The notes: generated from the sequence alone by a model not told the origin. Numbered from the stretch's first letter, positions 8,471 to 18,027 are shown. The stretch is 64,000 nucleotides of DNA from Thermoplasmata archaeon (GCA_021817415.1 JAKAUZ010000003.1:62001-126000); one strand, 5' to 3'. Numbers and translations are program-made.

Positions 8471-11173
8471 TTAAGTATTGTACTGCACTGTGTAGAATAT
8501 TATGAAAGATCCGCCAACTGCTGGATTATATGTTTGCGCGAGCCCGGCCGGGTTTATCTCGGTGCTGTAGGCAAATAGGCCAAGATTCTGGAACGTTCCC
8601 ACATACAGGAACAGCTGCTGTGTTGCGATTACTTCTGCTTTGTAGTAAAGGTCGGTTGAAAGTGTGACATTGGTTGTTTCAGATGCATTAACCAGGAGAT
8701 CCTGCATTTCCGTTACCAATGCAGCTTGAGATGCATTGAATCCAGGGTTCTGTGCATAAAGTCCGTCTGGCAAAGAATAGCTTCCACCAGGTTCGTAGAA
8801 CGGTGCGACAAAGTCAGAGGCATCAGGATAGTCATCTATCCATCCCAAGAAATACAGAGGCATCGGGTTGGCTCCAGCTGTAACAAGAGTATTTCCAACT
8901 ATAGCTGCAAATGAAACATCCACTATTGTTGTAACTATCTGTCCATTGGATATTTGCGAAAGGTAACTCCCGTATTCTGAATACATTTGGTCCACTTCTG
9001 GAACTCCTTGACTGTTGAATAACGGTATGTACCATTTCTTGCTAGCATTTGCACCTGTCGCGAACTGGCTCTGTGACCAGTAGTATTTTGCCAGGGCGTA
9101 GTTTGTCGTTTCAGGATATTGCGTCGATATGTTTGATGGATATTCAAGCATTCCTCTTGGAATCACACCAGTAATATTTTCCGCAAATGCTATTCCATCT
9201 GCAGACCATGCCTGGTCAATCCAGTACGAGTAGTTGAACGCATATGAGAATGCCTTCCTCACATTCAGGTCAGCGAAGAAGTAAGAAGGAATGTTGGCTT
9301 GTTTGTCATAACCCTGCATTCCTGTAACGTTTACCTGCATGTTGAAATAAAGACTGAATACTGAGAGTTGCGCTACAGAAGTTGTGGACACGATTCCTTG
9401 GTTGACCAGATTGAGAAGCGCTGCAGTGTCTGAAACAGGATATGCGCCTTCAGCAAACTGGGCAGATCCGGTGGCAAAGGCCTGTTGAGCTGTCGCCTCG
9501 TTAGTAAGATATTCTATAACAACCTCTGGTACCAGTGCCGATGGTGCAAGCAGTCCTGGAGTCTGCTGGTAATACGGATTTTTCATGAATATTATTTCCT
9601 GGTTAGGTTCAAACAGTTTCAGTTCGTATGGTCCAGTACCAATCATGTTGAATTCCATATATTGATTCCAGTAACCTTCTACTCCAGGTCCGCTGGTAGT
9701 GTTCGCAAACTGAGCATAAGACGCACTTGTGTTCTGGGGTGCTGCTCCGTTAGCTTTAAGGACGTTATAGTCCATTATCCTGCCGATCGTTGGGCCAGAA
9801 ATAAGCTGCAGGAAATAAGTTCCCGCACCGAAATTCTGGACTGGCAGTCCCGGACTCATTGAGTTGTTCTCAGGAATGGTTGGCAAAAGATGGAATGTCA
9901 CGCTCTGAGTAGCATTGTTCCAAGTGACTGCATGATGTACCCAGTAGAAACTGTTATTGAATGGTCCGTATAGAGAATATCCGGGCAGGACAGCATGAGC
10001 CAGTAACCATCCAGGAGATCCAGCATCATTAGCGAATAGGAGCGCTCTTGCCATTGACACATAAACGTCGTAGGCATTCACGCTATCGCCGTTCGAGAAT
10101 TTGAGCGACGTATTGATATAGAATGTGTAATTCAGTGCTCCGCTCGTTTGATTTCCAGTTATTCCACCGTTCTGGAAGGTAGGAACGTTCTTTGCAATGA
10201 CAGGATTGTACAAAGCGGTCGAAATTCCTGAATAGTAAACGAGCGGTTGATAGACTTCGTAAATTGCCTCATAAGACACTGTATCGTACGCTATTGATGG
10301 ATCGAAAGTTCTAGGCCCTCCCGGAATCCAGGTTGCATCCAGAATCTCGTTCTTGTTCGGAGATATTTTTGTAGTGACCTTTTTGACCTGATAATTTCCA
10401 GCTGCAATAGTCACAATGTACTGACCACTAGCCGTTTGTCCATTATATGCAGACGTAACGGTCAGGGTAACATAGTGAATTCCTGCACTGAAAGTTTCGT
10501 TTATGGTCGCTGTCGTGTTGCTGACGCTGAGAGAGGTATTGTCCACACTCCATTCATATCCAGTTATCAGATAGTTCGTATCCCCAGGTACTGGCGATCC
10601 AACTCCTATGGGAACAGCTGCCTGTGTACCACCGAATGTCATGTTTACCCATCCGCCGGCTGCGATTGTCTGATTGACGTTATTTGCAGAGTTTGCCATT
10701 ATTTCGATAGGACCATATACAGCAGCTATGTTTGCATCTGGGCCGGTTGTAACCGTAACAGGTATCAAGGTTTGATTGGAGTTGACTACTCCACCAGTCG
10801 AGTTATAAGCGGTTACAGATACCAGGTAGTTACCAGGAGTGTTGTAGGTGTACGTTACTTGTCCTGTGCCGCCCGTAGTATTCTGGCTAACTCCATTACC
10901 AAAGTTCCAAACGACTTTAGTAAACGAAGATCCGCTGGGTATTCCTGGCGAGAATGTTATAGGAGCCCCGCTGGTTGTGTATATAGCAGTTGCTGAAGGG
11001 CTGACTGAAAGTGGTCCGTTTTTATGAGTAGGGGTCGGTGTCGTAGGTCGTGTAGCAATGTAGGCAATAGCTGATACTATCACCACTATTATTATTATCA
11101 CAGCTATCCACTTTACAGCAGAAGATTTCTTCTGCGGTTGCGGGCTCTGTGATGAATTTTCGGTCTGTGTCAT
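8471..11173 (-). CDS. peptide ABC transporter substrate-binding protein (family 5) with N-terminal anchor and PKD-like domains
   Basis: A 900-residue extracytoplasmic binding protein. Residues 1-20 are hydrophilic and Gln/Ser-rich, then one membrane helix (AVKWIAVIIIIVVIVSAIAY) anchors it. Two PKD/Ig-like beta domains follow (roughly 50-140 and 150-260; WNFGNG and YEWSVDNTS signatures), then a family 5 solute-binding domain starting around ATWIPGGPRTFDPSIAYDTV. The ATG at 11171-11173 is chosen because a TATA-like TTTAAGTATAAAC (minus strand, 11197-11209) lies about 30 nt upstream; the open frame runs further but into unrelated sequence. It would feed oligopeptides to the DppBCDF complex encoded upstream, from which it is split by a transposase remnant and its own promoter. 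Many Asn-Thr/Ser sites suit a glycosylated surface protein. Confidence 0.85.
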   Translation of the reverse strand: MTQTENSSQSPQPQKKSSAVKWIAVIIIIVVIVSAIAYIATRPTTPTPTHKNGPLSVSPSATAIYTTSGAPITFSPGIPSGSSFTKVVWNFGNGVSQNTTGGTGQVTYTYNTPGNYLVSVTAYNSTGGVVNSNQTLIPVTVTTGPDANIAAVYGPIEIMANSANNVNQTIAAGGWVNMTFGGTQAAVPIGVGSPVPGDTNYLITGYEWSVDNTSLSVSNTTATINETFSAGIHYVTLTVTSAYNGQTASGQYIVTIAAGNYQVKKVTTKISPNKNEILDATWIPGGPRTFDPSIAYDTVSYEAIYEVYQPLVYYSGISTALYNPVIAKNVPTFQNGGITGNQTSGALNYTFYINTSLKFSNGDSVNAYDVYVSMARALLFANDAGSPGWLLAHAVLPGYSLYGPFNNSFYWVHHAVTWNNATQSVTFHLLPTIPENNSMSPGLPVQNFGAGTYFLQLISGPTIGRIMDYNVLKANGAAPQNTSASYAQFANTTSGPGVEGYWNQYMEFNMIGTGPYELKLFEPNQEIIFMKNPYYQQTPGLLAPSALVPEVVIEYLTNEATAQQAFATGSAQFAEGAYPVSDTAALLNLVNQGIVSTTSVAQLSVFSLYFNMQVNVTGMQGYDKQANIPSYFFADLNVRKAFSYAFNYSYWIDQAWSADGIAFAENITGVIPRGMLEYPSNISTQYPETTNYALAKYYWSQSQFATGANASKKWYIPLFNSQGVPEVDQMYSEYGSYLSQISNGQIVTTIVDVSFAAIVGNTLVTAGANPMPLYFLGWIDDYPDASDFVAPFYEPGGSYSLPDGLYAQNPGFNASQAALVTEMQDLLVNASETTNVTLSTDLYYKAEVIATQQLFLYVGTFQNLGLFAYSTEINPAGLAQTYNPAVGGSFIIFYTVQYNT

Positions 11174-11196
11174 AAAACCACACCACTTCAAACAAA

Positions 11197-11209
11197 GTTT
11201 ATACTTAAA
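11197..11209 (-). promoter_or_regulatory. promoter TATA element of the peptide-binding protein gene
   Basis: On the minus strand this reads as an AT-rich TATA element centred about 30 nt before the ATG at 11173, with no Shine-Dalgarno site between. It gives the binding-protein gene a promoter separate from the dppBCDF operon. Confidence 0.45.
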
Positions 11210-11324
11210 TGTTTCCGATTTTAATGCTGTGTTTAATGAATAGCTAAGTCGTTTTTGTCCCAAGTTCTTCTTCTCTTCCCTCTTGGGTACAACTCCCCGC
11301 CCCAGTACACGTGTACCCCTCCTC

Positions 11325-11678
11325 TTAGCTTTCATCCTTATAATGAACTGCCCCTATGGAATACCTGATGTACTTCATTCCATCCAGGAAACCCTCCTTC
11401 CTGGATACGTATCTCCCGTAATGGGAATAGCTGAAGCACCCGTGGAAGTCCATACAGAACTTGGGCGCCTCTCCCCTACTCCCTCTCTTTTACTCTATCG
11501 AGAAAGAAATCAGTGTCTTGGTCATCATTGAGATATCCATGGGTATTCACTGGAAATGTGAATCTTCAATAATGTCTCATGATGGAGACATGCATGATGC
11601 CACGCTCTCCCTCTCCCCGATGTCTATACCCAACATATGGTTGTTCATGTCTCCATTATTCACTTTCCTTCTCTTCAT
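11325..11678 (-). pseudogene. decayed transposase fragment, IS110-like
   Basis: This 580-base gap between the binding protein and the Dpp operon has no intact gene. On the minus strand a strong ribosome-binding site (GGAGGTG) precedes an ATG at 11676-11678 that opens a 33-codon frame ending at 11577. The frame includes MLGIDIGERESVASCM, like the first catalytic-Asp strand of IS110/DEDD transposases. After stops and frame changes a further piece (FCMDFHGCFSYSHYGRYVSR, to a stop near 11325) resembles the following GMExTG-Y segment. No terminal repeats were recognised. The assignment is by eye from short motifs and could be wrong. Confidence 0.35.
11382..11406. repeat. perfect 9-bp hairpin inside the decayed region
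   Basis: ATCCAGGAA (11382-11390) and TTCCTGGAT (11398-11406) pair perfectly around a 7-base loop. It falls inside the decayed transposase region, and a separate 12-bp palindrome GTACACGTGTAC lies at 11305-11316. Neither is followed by a T run, so they are not clear terminators. They may be remnants of an insertion element. Confidence 0.4.
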
Positions 11679-11756
11679 TCTTTTCCACCTCCATAGCGAC
11701 ACTGAGAATAGATTATAGTGCCGCTTGAATGAAAAGCTGGCATTCAGGGGTATTTA

Positions 11757-12023
11757 CTACTCAAAGTTTAAAAATAATTTCCTATAAAGAATAATTTCTA
11801 TATACATAAGTACTGGGATTGAGATCAAAGACGCAAGAAACTCGTAGTACGAAAATCTACTTCCTACAAGCTCGTAATTTTCCAGGTATTGTACAGGTAT
11901 CCCCAAATCAATTAGAAGTGAAAAGAATACGTACCAGTATCTCAGTAATACGAATCTTGCCCATTTACTCCAGCTTAAGCCGGGGTCCCTTACAAGTTTC
12001 TTCCTTTCTTCTTCACTTAGCTT
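11757..12023 (-). CDS. small membrane protein, function unknown
   Basis: An 88-residue basic-then-hydrophobic protein at the end of the Dpp operon. After a charged N-terminus ([16 protein letters not shown]) come two predicted membrane helices, around [19 protein letters not shown] and [18 protein letters not shown]. The chosen ATG at 12023 overlaps the dppF stop by 11 bases; an upstream ATG at 12053 would add ten residues. Overlap and shared direction argue for co-transcription with dppBCDF, so it may be an accessory of the transporter. I recognise no family. Hydrophobic content and a clean frame support it being real. Confidence 0.5.
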   Translation of the reverse strand, partial: KLSEEERKKLVRDPGLSWSKWARFVLLRYWYVFFSLLIDLGIPVQYLENYELVGSRFSYYEFLASLISIPVLMYIEIILYRKLFLNFE

Positions 12024-13287
12024 CATTTGCCTTTTCTGATGATTCTCTTGCAATTACTGTTGAGTCAACTGCATCATATGCGGTCTTCTTGATACCGTAA
12101 AGTTTGGATTCAGATTTGAGAATGTCCTCTGCGTAATGGCATGCAACAAAATGTCCCTGCCTAACCTCCTTAAATAAAGGTTCCTCTTCGCTGCACAACT
12201 TAGTCGCAAATCTGCATCTTGTATGGAATCTGCAGCCGGATGGTGGATTCGCAGGGGAAGGGACATCTCCAGACAGCACTATTCTGTTTCTCTTCAGCTT
12301 CGGATCAGGTATAGGTATCGCCGTAAGCAGTGCCTGGCTGTAGGGATGTATCGGGAATTCGAACAATTCATCAGTTTGCGCCTGCTCAACTATCTTCCCT
12401 AGATACATTACCGCAACTCTGTCGCTCATAAGTCTCACTACCGCAAGATTGTGAGATATGAATAGATAAGTCATTCCATACTTCTTCTGCATATCTTTCA
12501 AAAGATTTAGAATCTGCGCCTGAACAGAAACATCAAGAGCAGAGGAAGGCTCGTCAAGGACTATAAAGCTAGGCCTTGTTATGATTGCCCTCGCAAATGC
12601 TATTCTCTGTCTCTGACCTCCACTAAATTCGTGTGGGAATCTATACATGTGATCCTCATTAAGTCCAAGTTCAGTGATTAGGTCCAGAACCATTTTTCTT
12701 CTTATTTCTCTTATAGATTCGGATTTCACATTTTGAGAATTTACGGAGGTTCCTTGGCTCGTTCCTTCTCCTTTAGCCATCTCACTCCTTTTTGGCAACC
12801 TATTGACAATGAGAGGTTCTGCCACAATGTCTTTAATAAGCATTCTTGGATCAAGCGACGAAATTGGGTCTTGAAAAACGATTTGAACAGTCCTTCTGAA
12901 CTCTTTCTTCTTTTTTCCTTTTGTCCTGTATACGTCTCTGACATTGTACTTCTTAAGAAGTTCCTTTTCCATTTTCCTCATTTCAGCAATATTTTGAGTC
13001 TTTATGTTGTCATATTCACGTTGCAGTTCGTCCCACGGGACAGTTTGTGAGTTAGTATCCAGCGCTTTTCCATCATTGAATACCAATGTCCCGCTTGTAT
13101 GACCTATCAAGTCTATCAAAATTCTGCCTAGGGTAGTCTTTCCACATCCGGATTCACCCACCAGTCCAAGGGTTTCCCCTCTGTAAATGGTAATATTCAC
13201 TCCATCTACAGCATACACGTATCCCTTGGTCGTTCCCATCACTCCTCCCTTTATAGGGAAATACTTCCTCAGGCCAATTCCTCTCAT
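12013..13287 (-). CDS. dppF: oligopeptide/dipeptide ABC transporter ATP-binding protein (DppF/OppF type)
   Basis: A 424-residue ABC ATPase. Walker A is GESGCGKT (44-51), Q-loop [11 protein letters not shown] (137-147), signature [13 protein letters not shown] (221-233), Walker [13 protein letters not shown] (241-252). The C-terminal cysteine-containing oligopeptide/dipeptide region ([11 protein letters not shown]) marks the Opp/Dpp subfamily. It is longer than the usual 320-330 residues because of a charged insert between Walker A and the Q-loop (about 77-128) and a Ser/Gly-rich one before the signature (about 168-190). It pairs with DppD to power peptide import. It lies 10 bases downstream of dppD. 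Confidence 0.9.
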   Translation of the reverse strand: MRGIGLRKYFPIKGGVMGTTKGYVYAVDGVNITIYRGETLGLVGESGCGKTTLGRILIDLIGHTSGTLVFNDGKALDTNSQTVPWDELQREYDNIKTQNIAEMRKMEKELLKKYNVRDVYRTKGKKKKEFRRTVQIVFQDPISSLDPRMLIKDIVAEPLIVNRLPKRSEMAKGEGTSQGTSVNSQNVKSESIREIRRKMVLDLITELGLNEDHMYRFPHEFSGGQRQRIAFARAIITRPSFIVLDEPSSALDVSVQAQILNLLKDMQKKYGMTYLFISHNLAVVRLMSDRVAVMYLGKIVEQAQTDELFEFPIHPYSQALLTAIPIPDPKLKRNRIVLSGDVPSPANPPSGCRFHTRCRFATKLCSEEEPLFKEVRQGHFVACHYAEDILKSESKLYGIKKTAYDAVDSTVIARESSEKANEAK

Positions 13288-13297
13288 CAGTATATCA

Positions 13298-14827
13298 CTA
13301 ATAATCAGTCACCTCTGTTCCATTGAATAGATGGCAAGCTACAATGTGATTTGGTGATACTTCAACGTGAATAGGTACATCTGTCCTGCATTTATCAAAG
13401 GCAAACGGGCACCTAGGGTGGAAACGGCAGCCAGATGGTGGCGAAATTAGATTCGGCACAGTGCCAGAAATACTCTTAAGTTTCTTATCTGGGTTATCAA
13501 TTCTGGGTATTGAAGAAAGAAGACCAATGGTGTATGGATGTTTTGGATTATGGAATATTTCGTCCGCAGTTCCTAATTCTGCAATGTTCCCGGCATACAT
13601 TACTGCAACTCTATCGCACATTTCTGCAATAACACCTAAATCGTGTGTGATCAGAAGTATCGAGGTCCCTTTCTCTCTCTGAAGCTGCCTCATTATTCCC
13701 AGGATTTGAGCTTGAACTGTCACATCCAACGCAGTCGTTGGCTCGTCAGCGATAAGTATCTCTGGATCATTCGCCAGCGCTATGGATATAACAACTCTTT
13801 GAAGCATCCCTCCACTCAATTCGTGTGGGTATCTCTTGAGAATGCCGTAGGCATCTGCTATGTTAACGGTTTCAAGGAGTTTCAAAGCCTCTCTTCTGGC
13901 CTCTACAATTACAGCATCTTTCTTATTTCTTTTCAGCTGTTTGGACAGTTTTACTAAATTCACTTTTTTGGAATATTTCACAAGCTCCTTTTCCATTGCA
14001 ATTGCCTTGTTTTCATCCGTCTCTAGCAATAACTGTTCTCTAATCCTGTTTATTTCTTCGTCTTTAGACATCATCACATCATATTTTTCTGCCTTACTTC
14101 CGTAAATGGATCCTGCGGAAATCAACAGTTCTAGGTGTTTTGAAAGTGATTCAATTCCTTTGTTGGAATTTGAAATTCGGATGAGCTCCTCCTTTATCAA
14201 CCCCTCTGGGAATGACTCATTAATCTGGTCCCTGTAATCCAGTAGGTCCTTCGACTCCTCTTTGCTGATTGTATTCCGGACATCTTCATAAAGTTTCTTT
14301 AAATGATCAAGATCCCGGTGGGCATTTTTTGAGACATTCAAAAGATTCCACCTGCTGTGAAGAACGACCGTCTCGATTATCTGGTCCTCAACAGTATATA
14401 CAGGATTCAAGGCAGCCATTGGCTCTTGAAAAATCATTGATATGCTTTTTCCTCTTATCTGGTTGTAGAACAATTCATCTCTCTTTATACGCCTCTCATA
14501 CCTTTTTACCCTTGGTCGTTTTCTATTTAATCTGATCGATACCTCTTTTTCGTTATTTTTCAGCAAATTCAGATTCCTAAGCAATATCTCTCCACTGACA
14601 ACCCTTCCAGGAGGGTCTTGGATCAATTTCGTGATGGAGAACGCAGTTACAGATTTCCCGCAACCAGTCTCTCCCACCAGCCCAAGAACCTCTCCCTTAT
14701 GCAGCGTAAATGTAACATCTTCTAATGCTTTCACTACTCCATCATATATGAAGAACTGCGTTTTGAGATGTTTCACTTTCAAGACTTCCTCAGTTTTTCC
14801 AGCTCCCTTTTCTAATACTTCCTGCAT
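13298..14827 (-). CDS. dppD: oligopeptide/dipeptide ABC transporter ATP-binding protein (DppD/OppD type) with long coiled insert
   Basis: A 509-residue ABC ATPase. Walker A GETGCGKS (52-59), Q-loop [10 protein letters not shown] (133-142), signature [12 protein letters not shown] (337-348), Walker [13 protein letters not shown] (357-368), and the C-terminal [11 protein letters not shown] motif are intact. Usual length is about 330. The excess is a charged, helix-forming insert of roughly 150 residues (about 158-308) between the Q-loop and the signature, within the helical subdomain that contacts the permeases. A shorter basic insert lies at about 90-125. It starts 6 bases past dppC and is the partner of DppF. 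Confidence 0.9.
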   Translation of the reverse strand: MQEVLEKGAGKTEEVLKVKHLKTQFFIYDGVVKALEDVTFTLHKGEVLGLVGETGCGKSVTAFSITKLIQDPPGRVVSGEILLRNLNLLKNNEKEVSIRLNRKRPRVKRYERRIKRDELFYNQIRGKSISMIFQEPMAALNPVYTVEDQIIETVVLHSRWNLLNVSKNAHRDLDHLKKLYEDVRNTISKEESKDLLDYRDQINESFPEGLIKEELIRISNSNKGIESLSKHLELLISAGSIYGSKAEKYDVMMSKDEEINRIREQLLLETDENKAIAMEKELVKYSKKVNLVKLSKQLKRNKKDAVIVEARREALKLLETVNIADAYGILKRYPHELSGGMLQRVVISIALANDPEILIADEPTTALDVTVQAQILGIMRQLQREKGTSILLITHDLGVIAEMCDRVAVMYAGNIAELGTADEIFHNPKHPYTIGLLSSIPRIDNPDKKLKSISGTVPNLISPPSGCRFHPRCPFAFDKCRTDVPIHVEVSPNHIVACHLFNGTEVTDY

Positions 14828-14833
14828 GCTAAT

Positions 14834-15775
14834 CTATCTCCTTAGTTTGGGATCAAGCACATCTCTGAGCCCGTCGCCTAGGAAATTCAAAGCAAGGACG
14901 AATAACAGTATGGTGAACCCTGGAATCAAGAGTGTCCACGAGTAATGGAATACTGCGTTAGTACCCTCTAAGGTTGCCAAGTTCATTATGCTTCCCCATT
15001 CGGCAAGTGCATAATTTGCATATCCGAAACCAAGCCAATTTAGAGTTGCAAATCCAATTATTACGTTGCCGAAATCAAGTGATCCTTGAACGAAAAGAGG
15101 ATAAATTGAGTTTGGTAGAATATGTCTTCCAATTACCCTTAATGATCCAGCTCCTGCAGCCCTAGATGCCTCAACGTAATTTAGTTCCCTTACAGTCAGC
15201 ACTTGTCCTCTAATAATTCTGGTGTAAGTTGGCCACCACACGATTACGAAGGCAGCAACCATGATTGTCAGCGTCCTTCCGAGGATTGCCAGCATTGCTA
15301 TTGCAAGCACCAGAAATGGAATAGAGAGAAATATATCGGTAACTCTCATAATTATATCATCAACGACTCCACCGGTATAGCCTGCGAGTGCACCTAATGC
15401 AATGCCAATAATTGCTCCTATCAGAATGATTACGGCCGAAATCATTAAATCGGTTCTAGCACCTTTCACTATCCCGTTTAACAGGTCATATCCTCCAAAC
15501 GTTAATCCAAATGGAAATCTCAGAGAGGGGGGGAGCGGATTGGTGTAAACGTTTCTTCCATTGATAATGAGGTATTGTTTCATCGTATTTGGGTCCCCTC
15601 CAACGATAATTGGGCCAAAGATTGCTACAAGCAAATAGAATAATGCGACTGCCAAGCCGAAGACCGCTAAAGGGTTCCTCGTGAGGAAGTAGAAAGAACG
15701 TATAAACGACTCCATTCTTGTCCTTAAGCTCCTCCTGAAGGAGCTTTCAATTCTAACAGGTTGGTTTTCACTCAT
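14834..15775 (-). CDS. dppC: oligopeptide/dipeptide ABC transporter permease (DppC type)
   Basis: A 313-residue inner-membrane subunit with a basic N-terminus, a first membrane helix around NPLAVFGLAVALFYLLVAIF, and five more toward the C-terminus. The ATPase-coupling EAA loop is visible as EASRAAGAGSLRVIGRHIL, about residue 205. With DppB it forms the translocation path for peptides. Its ATG overlaps the dppB stop by four bases, so translation is coupled. Length and topology are typical. Confidence 0.93.
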   Translation of the reverse strand: MSENQPVRIESSFRRSLRTRMESFIRSFYFLTRNPLAVFGLAVALFYLLVAIFGPIIVGGDPNTMKQYLIINGRNVYTNPLPPSLRFPFGLTFGGYDLLNGIVKGARTDLMISAVIILIGAIIGIALGALAGYTGGVVDDIIMRVTDIFLSIPFLVLAIAMLAILGRTLTIMVAAFVIVWWPTYTRIIRGQVLTVRELNYVEASRAAGAGSLRVIGRHILPNSIYPLFVQGSLDFGNVIIGFATLNWLGFGYANYALAEWGSIMNLATLEGTNAVFHYSWTLLIPGFTILLFVLALNFLGDGLRDVLDPKLRR

Positions 15776-16872
15776 TCTAATCTCACCCTTGGATCCAAAT
15801 AGGCGTACAGAATATCAACTATCAGATTGGCGCATACTATGATGATTGCAAAAATGAATGTTGTCGCAACTATGGAAGTGAGATCGTCTGTTACAGCGGC
15901 CTGATAAAGCCAGGACCCCATCCCTGGCCACCCAAAGATATTCTCTACTACCACAACTCCACCTAGGAGTCCTGCAAAAAATAGCCCCATGATTGTTGTT
16001 GTTGGACCGTATGAATTTCTTCTTGCGTGCTTTTTAATCACATAGTTTAATGGAATTCCTTTTGATTTTGCCGTCCTAACATAGTCCTGACCAAGTGCCT
16101 CTAACATGCTTGATCTCATGAATCTCACGAAGTAACCAAAACTTGTCAGTCCAACAACTAACGCAGGATAAAACACCTGCTTCAGCCCATCAAGAAAAGC
16201 TGGGATGTCCCCATATAACAGAGTGTCAATTAGTAAAAATCCTGTAGGCCTGGTCAGTCCAGAATAAACACCAGTCATGACCCAGGGTTGAGTCGCACCC
16301 GTTGCCGTGAAACCATATTTTGACCAATCTACCTGCCCCACTCCGTTATCTTGAAGTATATGTGGGAATATACTGATTCCTGGAGTCAGAGCTAATAAAA
16401 CCAAGTACCCGAACCAGAATGTCGGTATAGAAACAAAGAAAAGCGCTATTAATCTCGTGATATGATCAGCAGGCTTGTCTTTTTTGACTGCGCTCAACAC
16501 ACCTACCGGAATAGCCAGAGAAATGGTTATGACTGTTGCTATAAGGGCTAGCTCCGCCGTCGGCGGGAATCTCATCTCAAATACGCTAACCACCGATCTC
16601 CCTGCCCCTAGTACATCACCCGGGGCAGTGAATCCCCAGTTACCAGAAAAAAGGATGCCTACGTAGTAAAAATACTGAACGTAGAAAGGTCCATTTAGAT
16701 GAAGTTCCTTACGAACATTATCTATAGCCACTTGATTATGGACTTTCCCTAAGTACTGACTTATCAATAGGTTAATGTTGACGTGGGACAAAGCAAATGT
16801 AATTGCTATGACTCCTAACAAAACCGGAATCATAAGGAGTAGACGTCTTATTATGTAGACATATAACTTCAA
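15772..16872 (-). CDS. dppB: oligopeptide/dipeptide ABC transporter permease (DppB type)
   Basis: A 366-residue permease, first gene of the minus-strand dpp operon. It begins MKLYVYIIRRLLLMIPVLLG, the standard first helix of DppB, and has the EAA loop as DYVRTAKSKGIPLNYVIKKH. Six membrane segments are evident, with a long external loop around residues 185-215. The operon order dppB-dppC-dppD-dppF-small membrane protein, with the binding protein beyond a 580-base gap, is a full peptide importer. The 161 bases upstream (16873-17033) are AT-rich and hold its promoter region; nothing else is seen there. Confidence 0.93.
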   Translation of the reverse strand: MKLYVYIIRRLLLMIPVLLGVIAITFALSHVNINLLISQYLGKVHNQVAIDNVRKELHLNGPFYVQYFYYVGILFSGNWGFTAPGDVLGAGRSVVSVFEMRFPPTAELALIATVITISLAIPVGVLSAVKKDKPADHITRLIALFFVSIPTFWFGYLVLLALTPGISIFPHILQDNGVGQVDWSKYGFTATGATQPWVMTGVYSGLTRPTGFLLIDTLLYGDIPAFLDGLKQVFYPALVVGLTSFGYFVRFMRSSMLEALGQDYVRTAKSKGIPLNYVIKKHARRNSYGPTTTIMGLFFAGLLGGVVVVENIFGWPGMGSWLYQAAVTDDLTSIVATTFIFAIIIVCANLIVDILYAYLDPRVRLE

Positions 16873-17033
16873 ACAATCATCACCGGTGTCTCTTAATGAT
16901 ATTCTCCTTAATAAATTTAGGCTATGAAGTTATATACAAAATGGCTATTTTTATATTTGTTCACTCATTATTTCACCCTTGAATTCAAAAAATTGAATTT
17001 TTTATTTGCTTATATTTAATAATATGAAATAAT

Positions 17034-17960
17034 TTATAAGACCAGATCACCAATTGTTTTCGGGAAGAGAGTTGTATCTGTTATATCACTGAGTCCCCTT
17101 ATGAACCTTACCAGCCTTTCAATGCCTATTCCAAATCCTGCAGAAGGCTTCAGACCTATCTTGGAAGCCTCAAGCAAGATGGAGAATTCAGATTCGTTCT
17201 GACCCTTCTTCCTTATCCTTTCACAGATTCTTTCATATTCGTATTCCCTTTCGCCTCCACTGACAGCCTCTCCGTAGCCGTATGGGTATACTAGATCCAT
17301 GTCCCGCAGAATACCAGATCCAGCGGCAGTTTCCTTGTCATAGAATTCCCGCGAATCAAGAGGTATATCAATGATCCAAAATGGTTCCTTCGCTTCGTTG
17401 CTCAGTGCAGATTCAAAATCATCTCCATATTCTTCCTTTGCATCTAGGAACTTTATTTTCCTGAATGGTTTTTTGAATTTAGCAAGTTTGGGATTCAGGA
17501 ATTCAGGCTCTACGTGCTCCCCCACGTCTTCAACCACCTTATTGATCATATCTTCAGCAAGGTCCATAACGTCTTCTCTCCTTGCATTTCTAACCTCAAG
17601 GTCAAGTTGCGTGAATTCAGCCAAGTGGCGACCAGTAACTCTTCTCTCAAGCGGTTCTATCCTAATATTTGGCGAAAAAGAATATATCCTCTCAAAATAG
17701 ATCATGGCTAGTTGTTTGTGAAATATCATAGACTTAGTCAGCCTGTATGGGTTCCCGTAATAATCTATGACTGGGTCTTTAACCGGGTGGTTCAGAGGAT
17801 CTGATATGGGGGAAATAATCACTGGGTTTATCTCAATAAAATTCTTGAGGTCGAGGAATTTTTTCAAGGATCCTCGCACTATTGTATTTACCCTGAGAGA
17901 CGCCTCAATCACCTTCTTGTTCCTGCTTAGATAGTACCGTACTGGATCAGCACTTAGCAT
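17034..17960 (-). CDS. asparagine synthetase of the AsnRS-related archaeal type (AsnA-like)
   Basis: A 308-residue class II synthetase core without the N-terminal anticodon-binding OB domain of AspRS/AsnRS. Motif 2 (FTQLDLEVRN, about residue 116) and motif 3 (GFGIGIERLVRFI, about residue 277, with FPKT) are present. Proteins of this kind in archaea are known as asparagine synthetases that derive from AsnRS and make asparagine from aspartate, ammonia and ATP. The divergent neighbour is an Lrp/AsnC regulator, an arrangement like asnA-asnC in bacteria, which strengthens the call. A tRNA synthetase role is unlikely without the anticodon domain. The start ATG is preceded by AT-rich promoter sequence and no Shine-Dalgarno site. 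Confidence 0.8.
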   Translation of the reverse strand: MLSADPVRYYLSRNKKVIEASLRVNTIVRGSLKKFLDLKNFIEINPVIISPISDPLNHPVKDPVIDYYGNPYRLTKSMIFHKQLAMIYFERIYSFSPNIRIEPLERRVTGRHLAEFTQLDLEVRNARREDVMDLAEDMINKVVEDVGEHVEPEFLNPKLAKFKKPFRKIKFLDAKEEYGDDFESALSNEAKEPFWIIDIPLDSREFYDKETAAGSGILRDMDLVYPYGYGEAVSGGEREYEYERICERIRKKGQNESEFSILLEASKIGLKPSAGFGIGIERLVRFIRGLSDITDTTLFPKTIGDLVL

Positions 17961-18027
17961 AAATTTAAGAAAGGAACGTAAAATATAGATTTTTATAAGT
18001 CAAATATTAACAAAAAGTAGCAAAATA

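Noticed and set aside
10436-10996. A 186-codon plus-strand open frame
   Set aside because: Antisense to the PKD domains of the binding protein; its Cys/Tyr/Arg-rich composition is unlike the proteome of the window.
11305-11316. 12-bp palindrome GTACACGTGTAC considered as an operator
   Set aside because: It is about 130 bp upstream of the binding-protein start, beyond the TATA element at 11197-11209, and inside decayed sequence; no regulator can be linked to it.
11283-11718. Two overlapping plus-strand frames of 82 and 85 codons in the gap
   Set aside because: They lack ribosome-binding sites and family resemblance. The minus strand of the same stretch has a good site and transposase-like motifs, so decay of a minus-strand gene explains the open frames better.
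17034-17960. Call as a second asparaginyl- or aspartyl-tRNA synthetase
   Set aside because: The anticodon-binding domain is missing entirely and the neighbour is an AsnC-type regulator, so an asparagine synthetase is more likely.
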